Part shown: one piece after another, positions 1-5,354 of the stretch
How positions within the stretch are numbered: the first letter of the stretch is position 1
Layout: every line of letters begins with the position of its first letter
From: Patescibacteria group bacterium
GTDB taxonomy: Bacteria > Patescibacteriota > Patescibacteriia > UBA1558 > S5-K13
Length of the DNA stretch: 5,753 nt
Reading direction: 5' to 3'
Assembly (NCBI GenBank): GCA_028703545.1
Contig: JAQVMR010000061.1
Location: 1 to 5,753 of the forward strand
The notes under the pieces: model-generated
Seen by the model: the letters and a program-made list of their open reading frames with translations, nothing else
Databases searched by the model: none
What the model was told of the DNA's origin: nothing
Translations under genes and position numbers: made by a program

Positions 1-137
1 AGATAATACGGCCAAATTACTATTGCTAAAACACCCCTCCAAAAAGTAAGTTTTAAATAACCAATTGTAAAAAGCCAACCCATCATCCACAATGAGCAAA
101 AGAAATCATTTTGATTGCTAATAATTATTTTTCCCAT
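1..137 (-). CDS. Small membrane protein, N-terminal part (cut by left window edge)
   Basis: An open frame begins at ATG 137-135 and stays open to the window edge, giving about 45 residues. After a polar start (MGKIIISNQNDFF) it becomes hydrophobic and aromatic, with WMMGWLFTIGYLKL followed by FWRGVLAIVIWPYYL. This suggests two closely spaced membrane segments, or one plus a re-entrant hairpin, in a small inner-membrane protein. The Shine-Dalgarno is only moderate: AAGGGA lies about 5 nt before the ATG. The terminator at 233-263 separates it from the upstream gene, so it should have its own promoter between about 140 and 232, but I could not pick one with confidence. The function is not recognised. 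The WPYYL ending resembles small conserved hypothetical membrane proteins that I associate with CPR bacteria, but that is recollection, not a search result. The real length is unknown because the C-terminus is outside the window. Confidence 0.65.
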   Translation of the reverse strand, partial: MGKIIISNQNDFFCSLWMMGWLFTIGYLKLTFWRGVLAIVIWPYY

Positions 138-232
138 ATTTTCCCTTTCTTATTCTTTAATGTATTAAGAATAAACTATTTTTAAGTATTATTATTTTAA
201 CATATTGAATATAAAAATACACTTTTAAAACA

Positions 233-263
233 AAAATAAAAACCGCTTTATAAATTAAGCGGT
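233..263 (-). terminator. Intrinsic terminator of the 279-623 gene
   Basis: A perfect 7-bp stem (ACCGCTT at 242-248 with AAGCGGT at 257-263) encloses an 8-nt loop. On the minus strand the stem is followed by a T-rich tract at 241-233. It lies 16 nt past the stop codon of the minus-strand gene at 279-623, as expected for a Rho-independent terminator. Confidence 0.85.
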
Positions 264-278
264 ATTGATAAATTTTTA

Positions 279-623
279 TTATTTGGATTTTTGCAATAAT
301 ATAGTATCTAATACATAACATTTTATCAAACTCTCTTTGCTGTTTAATGTTTTACAAAATCCCTCCCAGACAATATTTGAATTTTTAGACTTTTTTAATA
401 CACATATTCCATGAAAACCATTATGTTCACAAAGCGTAAAGCTTATCTGATGATCTTTAATAATAATAATATTTTCTAATCGAAAAATCTGATTAAACCT
501 CTCAATATTACCAGATAACTTTCCGTCGTTACTAGTATGTATTATTCCAGATAAATGATTCGTTGGATCAAGAACTTCTTGATCTGAATCATAAATACAA
601 AATCCTGTTATTAGGTAAATCAT
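279..623 (-). CDS. Unrecognised small protein, 114 aa
   Basis: I choose ATG 623-621 as the start. A GGAGG Shine-Dalgarno at 629-633 sits 5 nt upstream of it, whereas the ATG at 635-633 overlaps that Shine-Dalgarno and is unlikely to be used. The protein begins MIYLITGFCIYDSDQEV and ends in a Lys-rich QKSK; the stop is TAA. It alternates short hydrophobic stretches (IIHTS, NIIIIKDHQISFTL, GICVLKK, NIVWEGFC) with polar turns. This suggests a mainly beta-strand, soluble domain. Cysteines are scattered (about five) with no clear metal-binding spacing. There is no signal peptide or clear membrane segment. It is a single-gene unit: a promoter-like block lies immediately upstream (653-680) and a strong terminator downstream. 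I do not recognise a family. Gene reality is well supported by the Shine-Dalgarno and terminator; function is unknown. Confidence 0.8.
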   Translation of the reverse strand: MIYLITGFCIYDSDQEVLDPTNHLSGIIHTSNDGKLSGNIERFNQIFRLENIIIIKDHQISFTLCEHNGFHGICVLKKSKNSNIVWEGFCKTLNSKESLIKCYVLDTILLQKSK

Positions 624-652
624 GATATCCTCCATTTTTTATTATTTTCCTT

Positions 653-680
653 ATTTTACACAATTTATAATATTTTGCAA
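653..680 (-). promoter_or_regulatory. Putative promoter of the 279-623 gene
   Basis: On the minus strand TTGCAA (680-675) is followed after 16 nt by TAAAAT (658-653). That would start transcription near 646 and give a short leader of about 22 nt carrying the GGAGG. The -10 matches the consensus at 5 of 6 positions; the -35 is weaker. Most of this block belongs to the 25-bp sequence repeated at 1347-1371, which strengthens the case that it is functional. Confidence 0.45.
656..680. repeat. 25-bp direct repeat, copy 1
   Basis: The plus strand from TTACACAATTT through to TTTTGCAA is identical base for base to 1347-1371, and weaker similarity continues for about 15-20 nt on both sides. It lies just upstream of the 279-623 gene and contains that gene's putative -35 and spacer. 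Although the region is AT-rich, a 25-base exact match containing C and G positions is unlikely to be chance in so short a window. Confidence 0.8.
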
Positions 681-773
681 CAATTTAAAATTATTGCTTA
701 TTTAAAAAAAATAAAATTCTCGCAAATCTTAATAGGTTCTCTATTTTATTATATAATTTATAAAATTTTGTTA

Positions 774-804
774 ATAAAAAAACCGCTCAGCGAACTGAGT
801 GGTT
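774..804 (-). terminator. Intrinsic terminator of the 819-1133 gene
   Basis: The arms 781-790 and 795-804 pair over about 10 bp with one mismatch in the minus-strand RNA, closed by a UUCG tetraloop (GAACGAG-side plus strand reads CGAA at 791-794). A run of T follows on the minus strand (781-774). The hairpin begins 15 nt past the TGA stop at 819-821, so it terminates the 104-residue gene. Confidence 0.85.
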
Positions 805-818
805 ATAGTAAAATATAC

Positions 819-1133
819 TCATAATAATTTTTGCTCATAAACACTTTTTAGAACAATTTCATGTCTATGATCGGCTATTACAATTGGTTCTTTTTTATAC
901 CCCAATGCATAAGCAATGGCTTGTACCTCTTTGTCGGACAATCCAAGCACCTCCTTCATTGCCAAAAGATCTGATTTCATTGAGATTACTTGGGCGTAAT
1001 TATTTTGTCCAAAATCAAATAAACTAGTTATCACACCACCTGAAACACCATTTTTACCCACATTACTTAAAAAATCTAGATATTCTTGTAGTCTTTGTGT
1101 GAAAATCTCCTTAGATTTAGTAGCGTTGTACAT
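819..1133 (-). CDS. Unrecognised small, mainly helical protein, 104 aa
   Basis: The start ATG 1133-1131 has a strong AGGAGG (1139-1144) 5 nt upstream; the stop is TGA, followed by a clear terminator. The protein starts MYNATKSKEIFTQRLQEYLDF and looks mostly alpha-helical. A Gly-rich turn (VGKNGVSGGV, about residues 25-34) is followed by a possible helix-turn-helix-like stretch (LGLSDKEVQAIAYALGYKK, about residues 63-81), then a short beta-like VIADHRHEIVLK. The HTH resemblance (LS-x-KEV-x-AIA-x-ALGY) is only suggestive; a general protein-interaction helix pair is just as possible. There are no membrane segments, no cysteines and no signal peptide. I do not recognise the family. Because TGA ends this gene directly before its terminator, the genome does not appear to recode TGA. 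The 300 nt upstream contains a decayed coding remnant, so this gene may sit in a region of past duplication or loss. Confidence 0.82.
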   Translation of the reverse strand: MYNATKSKEIFTQRLQEYLDFLSNVGKNGVSGGVITSLFDFGQNNYAQVISMKSDLLAMKEVLGLSDKEVQAIAYALGYKKEPIVIADHRHEIVLKSVYEQKLL

Positions 1134-1174
1134 GACAACCTCCTTTTTTAATTTTTGTTATTTTAATCTATTTT

Positions 1175-1279
1175 TCAAAATAAGTAAATACCACGTTCTT
1201 TATAATAATATTCTAAGTATTTATCTACTTTCTTTGAATCATATCCACTATCCTAAACATTACTTTCTTTAAATTCCGT
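1175..1279 (-). pseudogene. Possible degraded gene remnant
   Basis: In one minus-strand frame the translation reads TEFKESNV, then a TAG stop (1255-1253), then DSGYDSKKVDKYLEYYYKER and GIYLF before a TGA at 1177-1175. The residue mix (charged and aromatic, using GAA, AAA and TAT codons) looks like the C-terminus of a real soluble protein and not random AT-rich translation. It has an in-frame stop, a TAA immediately upstream at 1280-1282, no start codon and no Shine-Dalgarno. The best reading is the 3' remains of a decayed gene whose promoter may be the repeat copy at 1344-1371. Chance open frame is the alternative, and I cannot exclude it without a protein search. Confidence 0.3.
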
Positions 1280-1346
1280 TTAATTCAATGTTAATTATTA
1301 GATAATTTTTTATCGTTCTTCATTTCATATTGTATTTTTCTTTATC

Positions 1347-1371
1347 TTACACAATTTATAATATTTTGCAA
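1347..1371. repeat. 25-bp direct repeat, copy 2
   Basis: This stretch is identical to 656-680 and in the same orientation. Read on the minus strand it gives TTGCAA (1371-1366), a 16-nt spacer and TAAGAT (1349-1344), the same arrangement as copy 1 but with a weaker -10. No intact gene with a Shine-Dalgarno follows it. It may once have driven the decayed remnant at 1175-1279, may still drive the 819-1133 gene from a distance, or may be a regulator site shared with the plus-strand promoter 13 nt away. Confidence 0.75.
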
Positions 1372-1383
1372 TATTTTAATTCC

Positions 1384-1411
1384 TTGCATTTTCTATGAAA
1401 AGTATTAAAAT
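1384..1411 (+). promoter_or_regulatory. Putative promoter of the 1445-2098 gene
   Basis: TTGCAT (1384-1389) is followed after 16 nt by TAAAAT (1406-1411). This predicts a start near 1418 and a leader of about 27 nt that includes the AGGAGG at 1435-1440. The -10 is 5 of 6; the -35 is poor (3 of 6), so the call rests mainly on position. Confidence 0.4.
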
Positions 1412-1444
1412 ATTAGCAAATATAAAAAATTCCTAGGAGGAATA

Positions 1445-2098
1445 ATGTTTACAAGAGAAAGAACAAAAGATGATATCTGTGGAAAAGGAGTAAAAATCTA
1501 TACAGCAGATGATTTTTCAAGCAAAGCAATAGAAAAATTTAGATTTTTACCATGGGATTTCGAATTTCCAAAGCAACCAATACAGCCAACTTACTATGTA
1601 AGACACCCACTATATCCCATTGGCGATCCAATAAAATCCGCAAATAACTATGATGACACCGGTGGAGTTTTATATTTTAATACCTACAGAGAAGAAACTC
1701 TGTCTATTTTATTGAGTGACTTATTGGATACTAATCATCTAGGTAATCAATATCTTGTATTCTACGATGAATGCAAGAAAAATTCACTTCAAGAAAAATA
1801 TCTGGAACAAATCCGCATTGTATCTCCAAGAGAACTTGCTGAGTGGAGGCTGATTTCAAAAGATCAAAAGTTTAAAAATCAACCTATAACTGCAACTCAA
1901 ACAATTATAAACTTCTTTAATTTTCAAAAGAAGTATTATGATGAATATAATCTATACTCAAAGTGTGGCCTAAGAAAACAGAAGCAAGAAATTGGAGATG
2001 ATGCTCTTTCACTTGGATTTGGAATTTGTATTGAGGCTTCGTGTTGCTGCAATTACAGATACAGAATCTGGTCTCGCCCGTGGTGGTGTTGTCCATGA
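1445..2098 (+). CDS. Unrecognised protein, 217 aa, with probably frameshifted C-terminus
   Basis: The start ATG 1445-1447 has a perfect AGGAGG (1435-1440) 4 nt upstream. It is the only plus-strand gene here. Residues 1-190 look like an ordinary soluble protein: polar, rich in Tyr, Phe and Lys, with segments such as FRFLPWDFEFPKQPIQPTYY (about 33-52), GGVLYFNTYREETLSILLSD and NQYLVFYDECKK. No signal peptide or membrane segment is visible. I do not recognise a family. The last 20 or so residues (EASCCCNYRYRIWSRPWWCCP) are suddenly Cys-, Trp- and Arg-rich and look like out-of-frame translation. The +1-shifted frame over the same bases reads RLRVAAITDTESGLARGGVV (2034-2093), which looks properly coding. 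A one-base indel between about 1974 and 2035 is therefore likely, as true decay, a strain difference or a sequencing error. The shifted frame would run through the terminator to TGA at 2169-2171, so the original 3' end is uncertain. Confidence 0.7.
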   Translation: MFTRERTKDDICGKGVKIYTADDFSSKAIEKFRFLPWDFEFPKQPIQPTYYVRHPLYPIGDPIKSANNYDDTGGVLYFNTYREETLSILLSDLLDTNHLGNQYLVFYDECKKNSLQEKYLEQIRIVSPRELAEWRLISKDQKFKNQPITATQTIINFFNFQKKYYDEYNLYSKCGLRKQKQEIGDDALSLGFGICIEASCCCNYRYRIWSRPWWCCP

Positions 2099-2111
2099 TT
2101 CAAAGATACTT

Positions 2112-2154
2112 GAAAATAAAAACCCCGGGCTTAAACTCGGGATTTTTTATTTAT
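2112..2154 (+). terminator. GC-rich intrinsic terminator, probably bidirectional
   Basis: CCCGGG (2124-2129) pairs with CTCGGG (2136-2141) around a CTTAAA loop. On the plus strand it is followed by ATTTTTTATTTAT, ending the 1445-2098 gene. The minus-strand tail (2122-2112) is also T-rich and lies past the PPDK stop, so it probably stops PPDK transcription too, though one pair becomes an A-C mismatch in that direction. Confidence 0.88.
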
Positions 2155-2160
2155 CTAAAA

Positions 2161-4824
2161 CTATTTCTTGAGTAATTCTTTTACTGCTGCTTGAGCTGCT
2201 GCAAGACGAGCAATTGGAACTCTATATGGAGAGCAAGAAACATAATTAAATCCTTCTCTATGACAAAATTCAACTGTGTTTGGTTCTCCACCATGTTCAC
2301 CACAAATTCCAATTTTCAAATCTTTATTTATACTTCTTCCTTTTGAAATTGCAATTCTTATTAATTCTCCAATTCCCTCTTGGTCTAATATTTCAAATGG
2401 ATCATCAGCATAGATTCCTTTACTTACATATTCTTTCAAAAATTTTCCCGCATCATCTCGAGATAATCCCGCTCCCATTTGTGTTAAATCATTCGTACCA
2501 AATGAGAAAAATTCCGCACCACTCTCTACTATTTTATCGGCTACTAGTGCAGCACGAGGAACTTCAATCATTGTTCCAACTTTGTATGCGATTTCAACTC
2601 CAGCTTCTTTTAATTTTTCATCGACAATTTCGCGAGTTCTATCTTTTAATGTTGAAAATTCTTTAACAGTTGCTACAAGTGGAATCATGATTTCTGGTTT
2701 TACATCATGTTTTTTACCGCAAATTGGACAGTTTGTTGCGACAGCAATGGCAGCTTCTATTATTGCAACAACTTGCATATCGTAAATTTCTGGATAAGTT
2801 ACTGCTAATCTACAACCACGATGTCCAAGCATTGGGTTAAATTCATGTAAATCTTCTATCTTTGCTTTTAAAGTTTCAATTGGAACATTCATCTCATTGG
2901 ATAACTCTACAATATCTTTTTCTTCCTTTGGTAAAAATTCGTGTAACGGTGGATCAAGTAATCTGATTGTAGCAGCATATGAATCCATTTCATGAAATAA
3001 TCCAATAAAATCATCTTTTTGATATGGTAATAATTTTGCAAGCGCTGTCTTTCTTGCTTCTAAATTATCTGATAAAATCATTTCTCTTACAGCTTTAATT
3101 CTATCACCTTCAAAAAACATATGTTCTGTTCTACAAAGTCCTATTCCTTCTGCTCCAAATTTTATAGCTGTGTTTGCGTCATGTGGATTGTCTGCATTTG
3201 TCCTTACGCCAATTTTTCTAAATTCATCGGCCCAAGCCATAAGTATTCCAAAATTTCCTGAAAGTTCAGGTTCTTTTGTATTCAATTTTCCCAAATAAAC
3301 TTTTCCTGTTGAACCGTCGAGTGATATAAAATCACCTTCTTTTAAAGTTAAATCTTTACTTTTTATTGTAAGTGTTTTTGCTTTTTCATCAATTAATAGG
3401 TCGCTGCACCCCGCAACACAACATGTTCCCATTCCACGAGCTACAACTGCAGCATGAGAAGTCATTCCACCACGAGCCGTCAAAATTCCCTTTGCGCTAT
3501 GCATTCCATCAATATCTTCAGGGGATGTTTCAATTCTTACTAAGATTACATCTAAACCCTGTTGCACCCTTTCAAAAGCTTCACTTGCAGTAAATACTAT
3601 TTCACCAACAGCGGCGCCAGGTGATGCTGGAAGTCCATGTGCAATTTCTTCAGCATTTGTAAGCGCAACTTCATCAAATTGTTTGTGTAATAATTGATTT
3701 AATTGATTTGGATCAACTCGAAGCACTGCTTCTTCTTTTGTAATTAATTCTTCACTTACGAGTTCAACTGCAATTCTAACAGCTGCTTGTGCAGTACGTT
3801 TTCCGTTTCTTGCCTGAAGAATATACAATTTATTATTTTGAATTGTAAATTCCATGTCTTGCATGTCTTTGTAGTGTTTTTCTACTTTATTACAAGTATC
3901 AACAAGCTCTTTATAAATTTCGGGATTCTGTGTTTCAAGCTGAGTAACTGGCATTGGAGTTCTTATTCCAGCAACAACATCTTCTCCTTGAGCATTCATC
4001 AAATATTCTCCATAAAATAATGCCTCACCAGTAGATGGGTTTCTTGTAAAACATACTCCTGTTCCTGAATCTTCTCCCATGTTTCCAAATACCATTGATT
4101 GAATATTTACAGCAGTTCCAATTAATCCTTTTATATTGTTAATTTCACGATATCTTATTGCTCTATAATTATTCCAAGAACTAAAAACAGCATTTATTGC
4201 TAAAAATAATTGTTCAATTGGATCTTGTGGAAATTCGACTTCTTTTATTTCTTTAATTTTTTCTTTATATCTTTTTACAATTTCTTGCAAATCCTCAGTT
4301 GTTAAATCTGTATCATATTTTGCACCTTGAGTATCTTTTACATTTTCTAAAATATGTTCAAATTCAGCATGTTCTACTTCCATTACAACATCACCAAACA
4401 TCTGAATTAATCTTCTGTATGAATCCCATGCAAATCTTGCATTTCCAGATTTATTAGCAATTCCCTCAACTGATTTATCATTTAAACCAAGATTTAAAAT
4501 TGTATCCATCATTCCTGGCATTGAAGCAGCTGCTCCAGATCTAACAGAAACGAGAAGTGGATCATTTGCGTCTCCAAGAGTTTTTCCCATTTTTTTCTGA
4601 AGTTCATCTAAATGTTTTAAAATTTCTTCTCTTACATAATCAGGAATTGTTTTTTCTGATTTGTAATATAAATCACAAACTTCTGTTGTGATAGTAAATC
4701 CAGGTGGTACATTAATGCCCAAAGTTGACATTTCTGCTAAGTTTGCACCTTTTCCACCGAGAATTTGTTTCATGTCTTTATTTCCTTCTTCGAAAGAATA
4801 GACATACTTTTTTGCATCAGACAT
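2161..4824 (-). CDS. ppdK: Pyruvate, phosphate dikinase (PPDK), 887 aa
   Basis: The enzyme interconverts pyruvate + ATP + Pi and PEP + AMP + PPi in the cytoplasm, linking glycolysis and gluconeogenesis. All domains are present in family order and the length is normal (about 870-900). The N-terminal ATP-grasp region starts KYVYSFEEGN (6-15) with GGKGANLAEM (23-32) and SVRSGAAASMPGMMDT (93-108). The swivelling phosphohistidine domain has GGMTSHAAVVARGMG, with catalytic His457 and Thr455, the usual target of PPDK regulatory protein. The C-terminal PEP/pyruvate TIM barrel has LCRTEHMFF (563-571), RLLDPPLHEF (621-630), MLGHRG (665-670), MIEVPRAAL (752-760), FGTNDLTQ (775-782) and GICGEHGG with catalytic Cys841. 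A CPICGKKH segment (699-706) lies in the barrel. The start at 4824 gives the usual family N-terminus, but no Shine-Dalgarno precedes it. Stop TAG. It converges on the 1445-2098 gene. No regulatory protein gene is in the window. Confidence 0.97.
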   Translation of the reverse strand: MSDAKKYVYSFEEGNKDMKQILGGKGANLAEMSTLGINVPPGFTITTEVCDLYYKSEKTIPDYVREEILKHLDELQKKMGKTLGDANDPLLVSVRSGAAASMPGMMDTILNLGLNDKSVEGIANKSGNARFAWDSYRRLIQMFGDVVMEVEHAEFEHILENVKDTQGAKYDTDLTTEDLQEIVKRYKEKIKEIKEVEFPQDPIEQLFLAINAVFSSWNNYRAIRYREINNIKGLIGTAVNIQSMVFGNMGEDSGTGVCFTRNPSTGEALFYGEYLMNAQGEDVVAGIRTPMPVTQLETQNPEIYKELVDTCNKVEKHYKDMQDMEFTIQNNKLYILQARNGKRTAQAAVRIAVELVSEELITKEEAVLRVDPNQLNQLLHKQFDEVALTNAEEIAHGLPASPGAAVGEIVFTASEAFERVQQGLDVILVRIETSPEDIDGMHSAKGILTARGGMTSHAAVVARGMGTCCVAGCSDLLIDEKAKTLTIKSKDLTLKEGDFISLDGSTGKVYLGKLNTKEPELSGNFGILMAWADEFRKIGVRTNADNPHDANTAIKFGAEGIGLCRTEHMFFEGDRIKAVREMILSDNLEARKTALAKLLPYQKDDFIGLFHEMDSYAATIRLLDPPLHEFLPKEEKDIVELSNEMNVPIETLKAKIEDLHEFNPMLGHRGCRLAVTYPEIYDMQVVAIIEAAIAVATNCPICGKKHDVKPEIMIPLVATVKEFSTLKDRTREIVDEKLKEAGVEIAYKVGTMIEVPRAALVADKIVESGAEFFSFGTNDLTQMGAGLSRDDAGKFLKEYVSKGIYADDPFEILDQEGIGELIRIAISKGRSINKDLKIGICGEHGGEPNTVEFCHREGFNYVSCSPYRVPIARLAAAQAAVKELLKK

Positions 4825-4852
4825 AGTTTTTTATATTCAATAATGTTTAATT

Positions 4853-4882
4853 TCCGCCAAAAGCGGATCAGCCTTTGGCTGA
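4853..4882 (-). other. Two abutting hairpins in the PPDK leader
   Basis: Two short inverted repeats touch exactly. TCAGCC (4868-4873) pairs with GGCTGA (4877-4882) around a 3-nt loop, and TCCGC (4853-4857) pairs with GCGGA (4863-4867) around a 5-nt loop. They lie 29 nt before the PPDK ATG and are much more GC-rich than their surroundings. Neither has a proper U-tract on the minus strand, so they are not an obvious terminator. They could control PPDK translation or mRNA stability, or be a dispersed intergenic repeat (REP-like); only the pairing is seen. Confidence 0.7.
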
Positions 4883-4905
4883 AAAATTTAAAATTTTGTA
4901 GCTCA

Positions 4906-4934
4906 ATTATCTCATTTTTTAAAACAAAAATCAA
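4906..4934 (-). promoter_or_regulatory. Putative PPDK promoter
   Basis: On the minus strand TTGATT (4934-4929) and GATAAT (4911-4906) are separated by exactly 17 nt, matching the sigma-70 consensus at 4 of 6 and 5 of 6 positions. Transcription would begin near 4899, giving a leader of about 75 nt that contains both hairpins. An alternative is TATAAA immediately before the ATG (4840-4830 region), which would make a leaderless mRNA, but it lacks a good -35. Confidence 0.5.
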
Positions 4935-4941
4935 GACTTTT

Positions 4942-4977
4942 TTAAAACAAAAAAGCCAATGAAAATTCCATTGGCTT
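4942..4977 (-). terminator. Strong intrinsic terminator of the 52-aa gene
   Basis: AAGCCAATG (4953-4961) and CATTGGCTT (4969-4977) form a perfect 9-bp stem with a 7-nt loop. On the minus strand the stem runs straight into TTTTTTGTTTT. It lies 45 nt past the TAA of the 5023-5181 gene and just before the putative PPDK promoter, so it insulates the two genes. Confidence 0.92.
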
Positions 4978-5022
4978 ATATAAACATTGTCTACGATTTC
5001 TTTTTAATAATTGAAATCCGCG

Positions 5023-5181
5023 TTAAGATTTTTTTCTGATTTTTTTGGGCTTTTTATTTTTTGCTGTTTTTTTAAAGGAACAAACTCCATCAGCTAAACA
5101 AATGCCCTCAAACATACATTCTCTGATTTTCTTTACATTTAAAGAACATTGCCTTAACTTAGTATTGTTTTGTTTTTTCAT
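5023..5181 (-). CDS. Small Cys- and Lys-containing protein, 52 aa
   Basis: An open frame of 52 codons runs from ATG 5181-5179 to TAA 5025-5023. It has a perfect AGGAGG (5194-5189) 7 nt upstream, consensus promoter hexamers before that and a strong terminator after it, so it is very probably a real gene despite its size. The sequence starts MKKQNNTKLRQCSLNVKK, continues IRECMFEGICLADGVCSFKK and ends in a strongly basic Lys-rich tail. Its four cysteines are at residues 12, 22, 28 and 34 (spacings C-x9-C-x5-C-x5-C). The cysteines could bind a metal ion or form disulfides, and the basic tail could bind nucleic acid or ribosomes; both ideas are inference. There is no signal peptide or membrane segment, so a cytoplasmic place is likely. 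It lies between rlmH and PPDK on the same strand but seems to be transcribed alone. The family is not recognised. Confidence 0.8.
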   Translation of the reverse strand: MKKQNNTKLRQCSLNVKKIRECMFEGICLADGVCSFKKTAKNKKPKKIRKKS

Positions 5182-5211
5182 GATAATTCCTCCTGCTAAT
5201 ATTCAAAATAT

Positions 5212-5238
5212 ATTATAAAAAAAGACATTGTTTGTCAA
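5212..5238 (-). promoter_or_regulatory. Consensus promoter of the 52-aa gene
   Basis: On the minus strand a perfect TTGACA (5238-5233) and a perfect TATAAT (5217-5212) are separated by 15 nt; TAATAT two bases further on would give a 17-nt spacer. The predicted start is near 5205, leaving a leader of about 24 nt with the AGGAGG. It is the best promoter match in the window and suggests strong, constitutive expression. Confidence 0.75.
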
Positions 5239-5324
5239 CAACCCCTCATTTATTATTTTTTAATTTTAATTTTTAATTGATTTACTATTTATAAATTTTC
5301 AATTGCAAATAAATTATTAATAAC

Positions 5325-5350
5325 CAAATAAAAAATCAATTGTAAATTGA
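5325..5350 (-). terminator. Weak candidate terminator of rlmH
   Basis: TCAATT (5336-5341) and AATTGA (5345-5350) form a 6-bp stem with a 3-nt loop, followed on the minus strand by TTTTTTATTT, only 4 nt past the rlmH stop. The stem is mostly A-T pairs, so termination would be inefficient. A wider imperfect inverted repeat (5293-5304 with 5345-5356, 11 of 12 paired) offers an alternative structure. Confidence 0.35.
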
Positions 5351-5354
5351 AAAA

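Larger units (their letters stand above)
1145..1444. other. Gene-free region with decayed remnant and back-to-back promoters
   Basis: This 300-nt stretch has no intact gene on either strand. It holds the Shine-Dalgarno-proximal leader of the 819-1133 gene, the possible pseudogene at 1175-1279, many stops in every frame from 1280 to 1340, a minus-facing promoter-like block (1344-1371) and a plus-facing promoter (1384-1411). No tRNA, terminator or strong hairpin was seen in it. Confidence 0.7.

Noticed and set aside
633..635. Upstream ATG giving a 118-residue version of the 279-623 gene
   Set aside because: This ATG overlaps the GGAGG that is correctly spaced for the ATG at 623, and it has no Shine-Dalgarno of its own.
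2096..2119. TGA read as glycine, extending the plus-strand gene to the TAA at 2117
   Set aside because: The 104-aa gene ends in TGA directly before its terminator, and a TGA-Gly reading there would run through the hairpin. The standard code fits better.
2280..2785. Plus-strand open frames within PPDK (2280-2666 and 2582-2785)
   Set aside because: They lie antisense inside the well-supported PPDK gene, have low-complexity or reverse-complement-like composition and no Shine-Dalgarno; they are shadows.
3372..4020. Plus-strand open frames at 3372-3593 and 3787-4020
   Set aside because: They are antisense to conserved PPDK domains, His/Phe/Leu-rich as expected of reverse frames, and lack start signals.
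4853..4882. Riboswitch in front of PPDK
   Set aside because: Only two short simple hairpins are present; I see no conserved aptamer core or expression platform.
4765..4962. Plus-strand open frame across the PPDK start and leader
   Set aside because: It covers the PPDK start, its hairpins and the promoter, ends inside the 52-aa gene's terminator, has no Shine-Dalgarno and has an Ile/Phe/Lys-biased composition.
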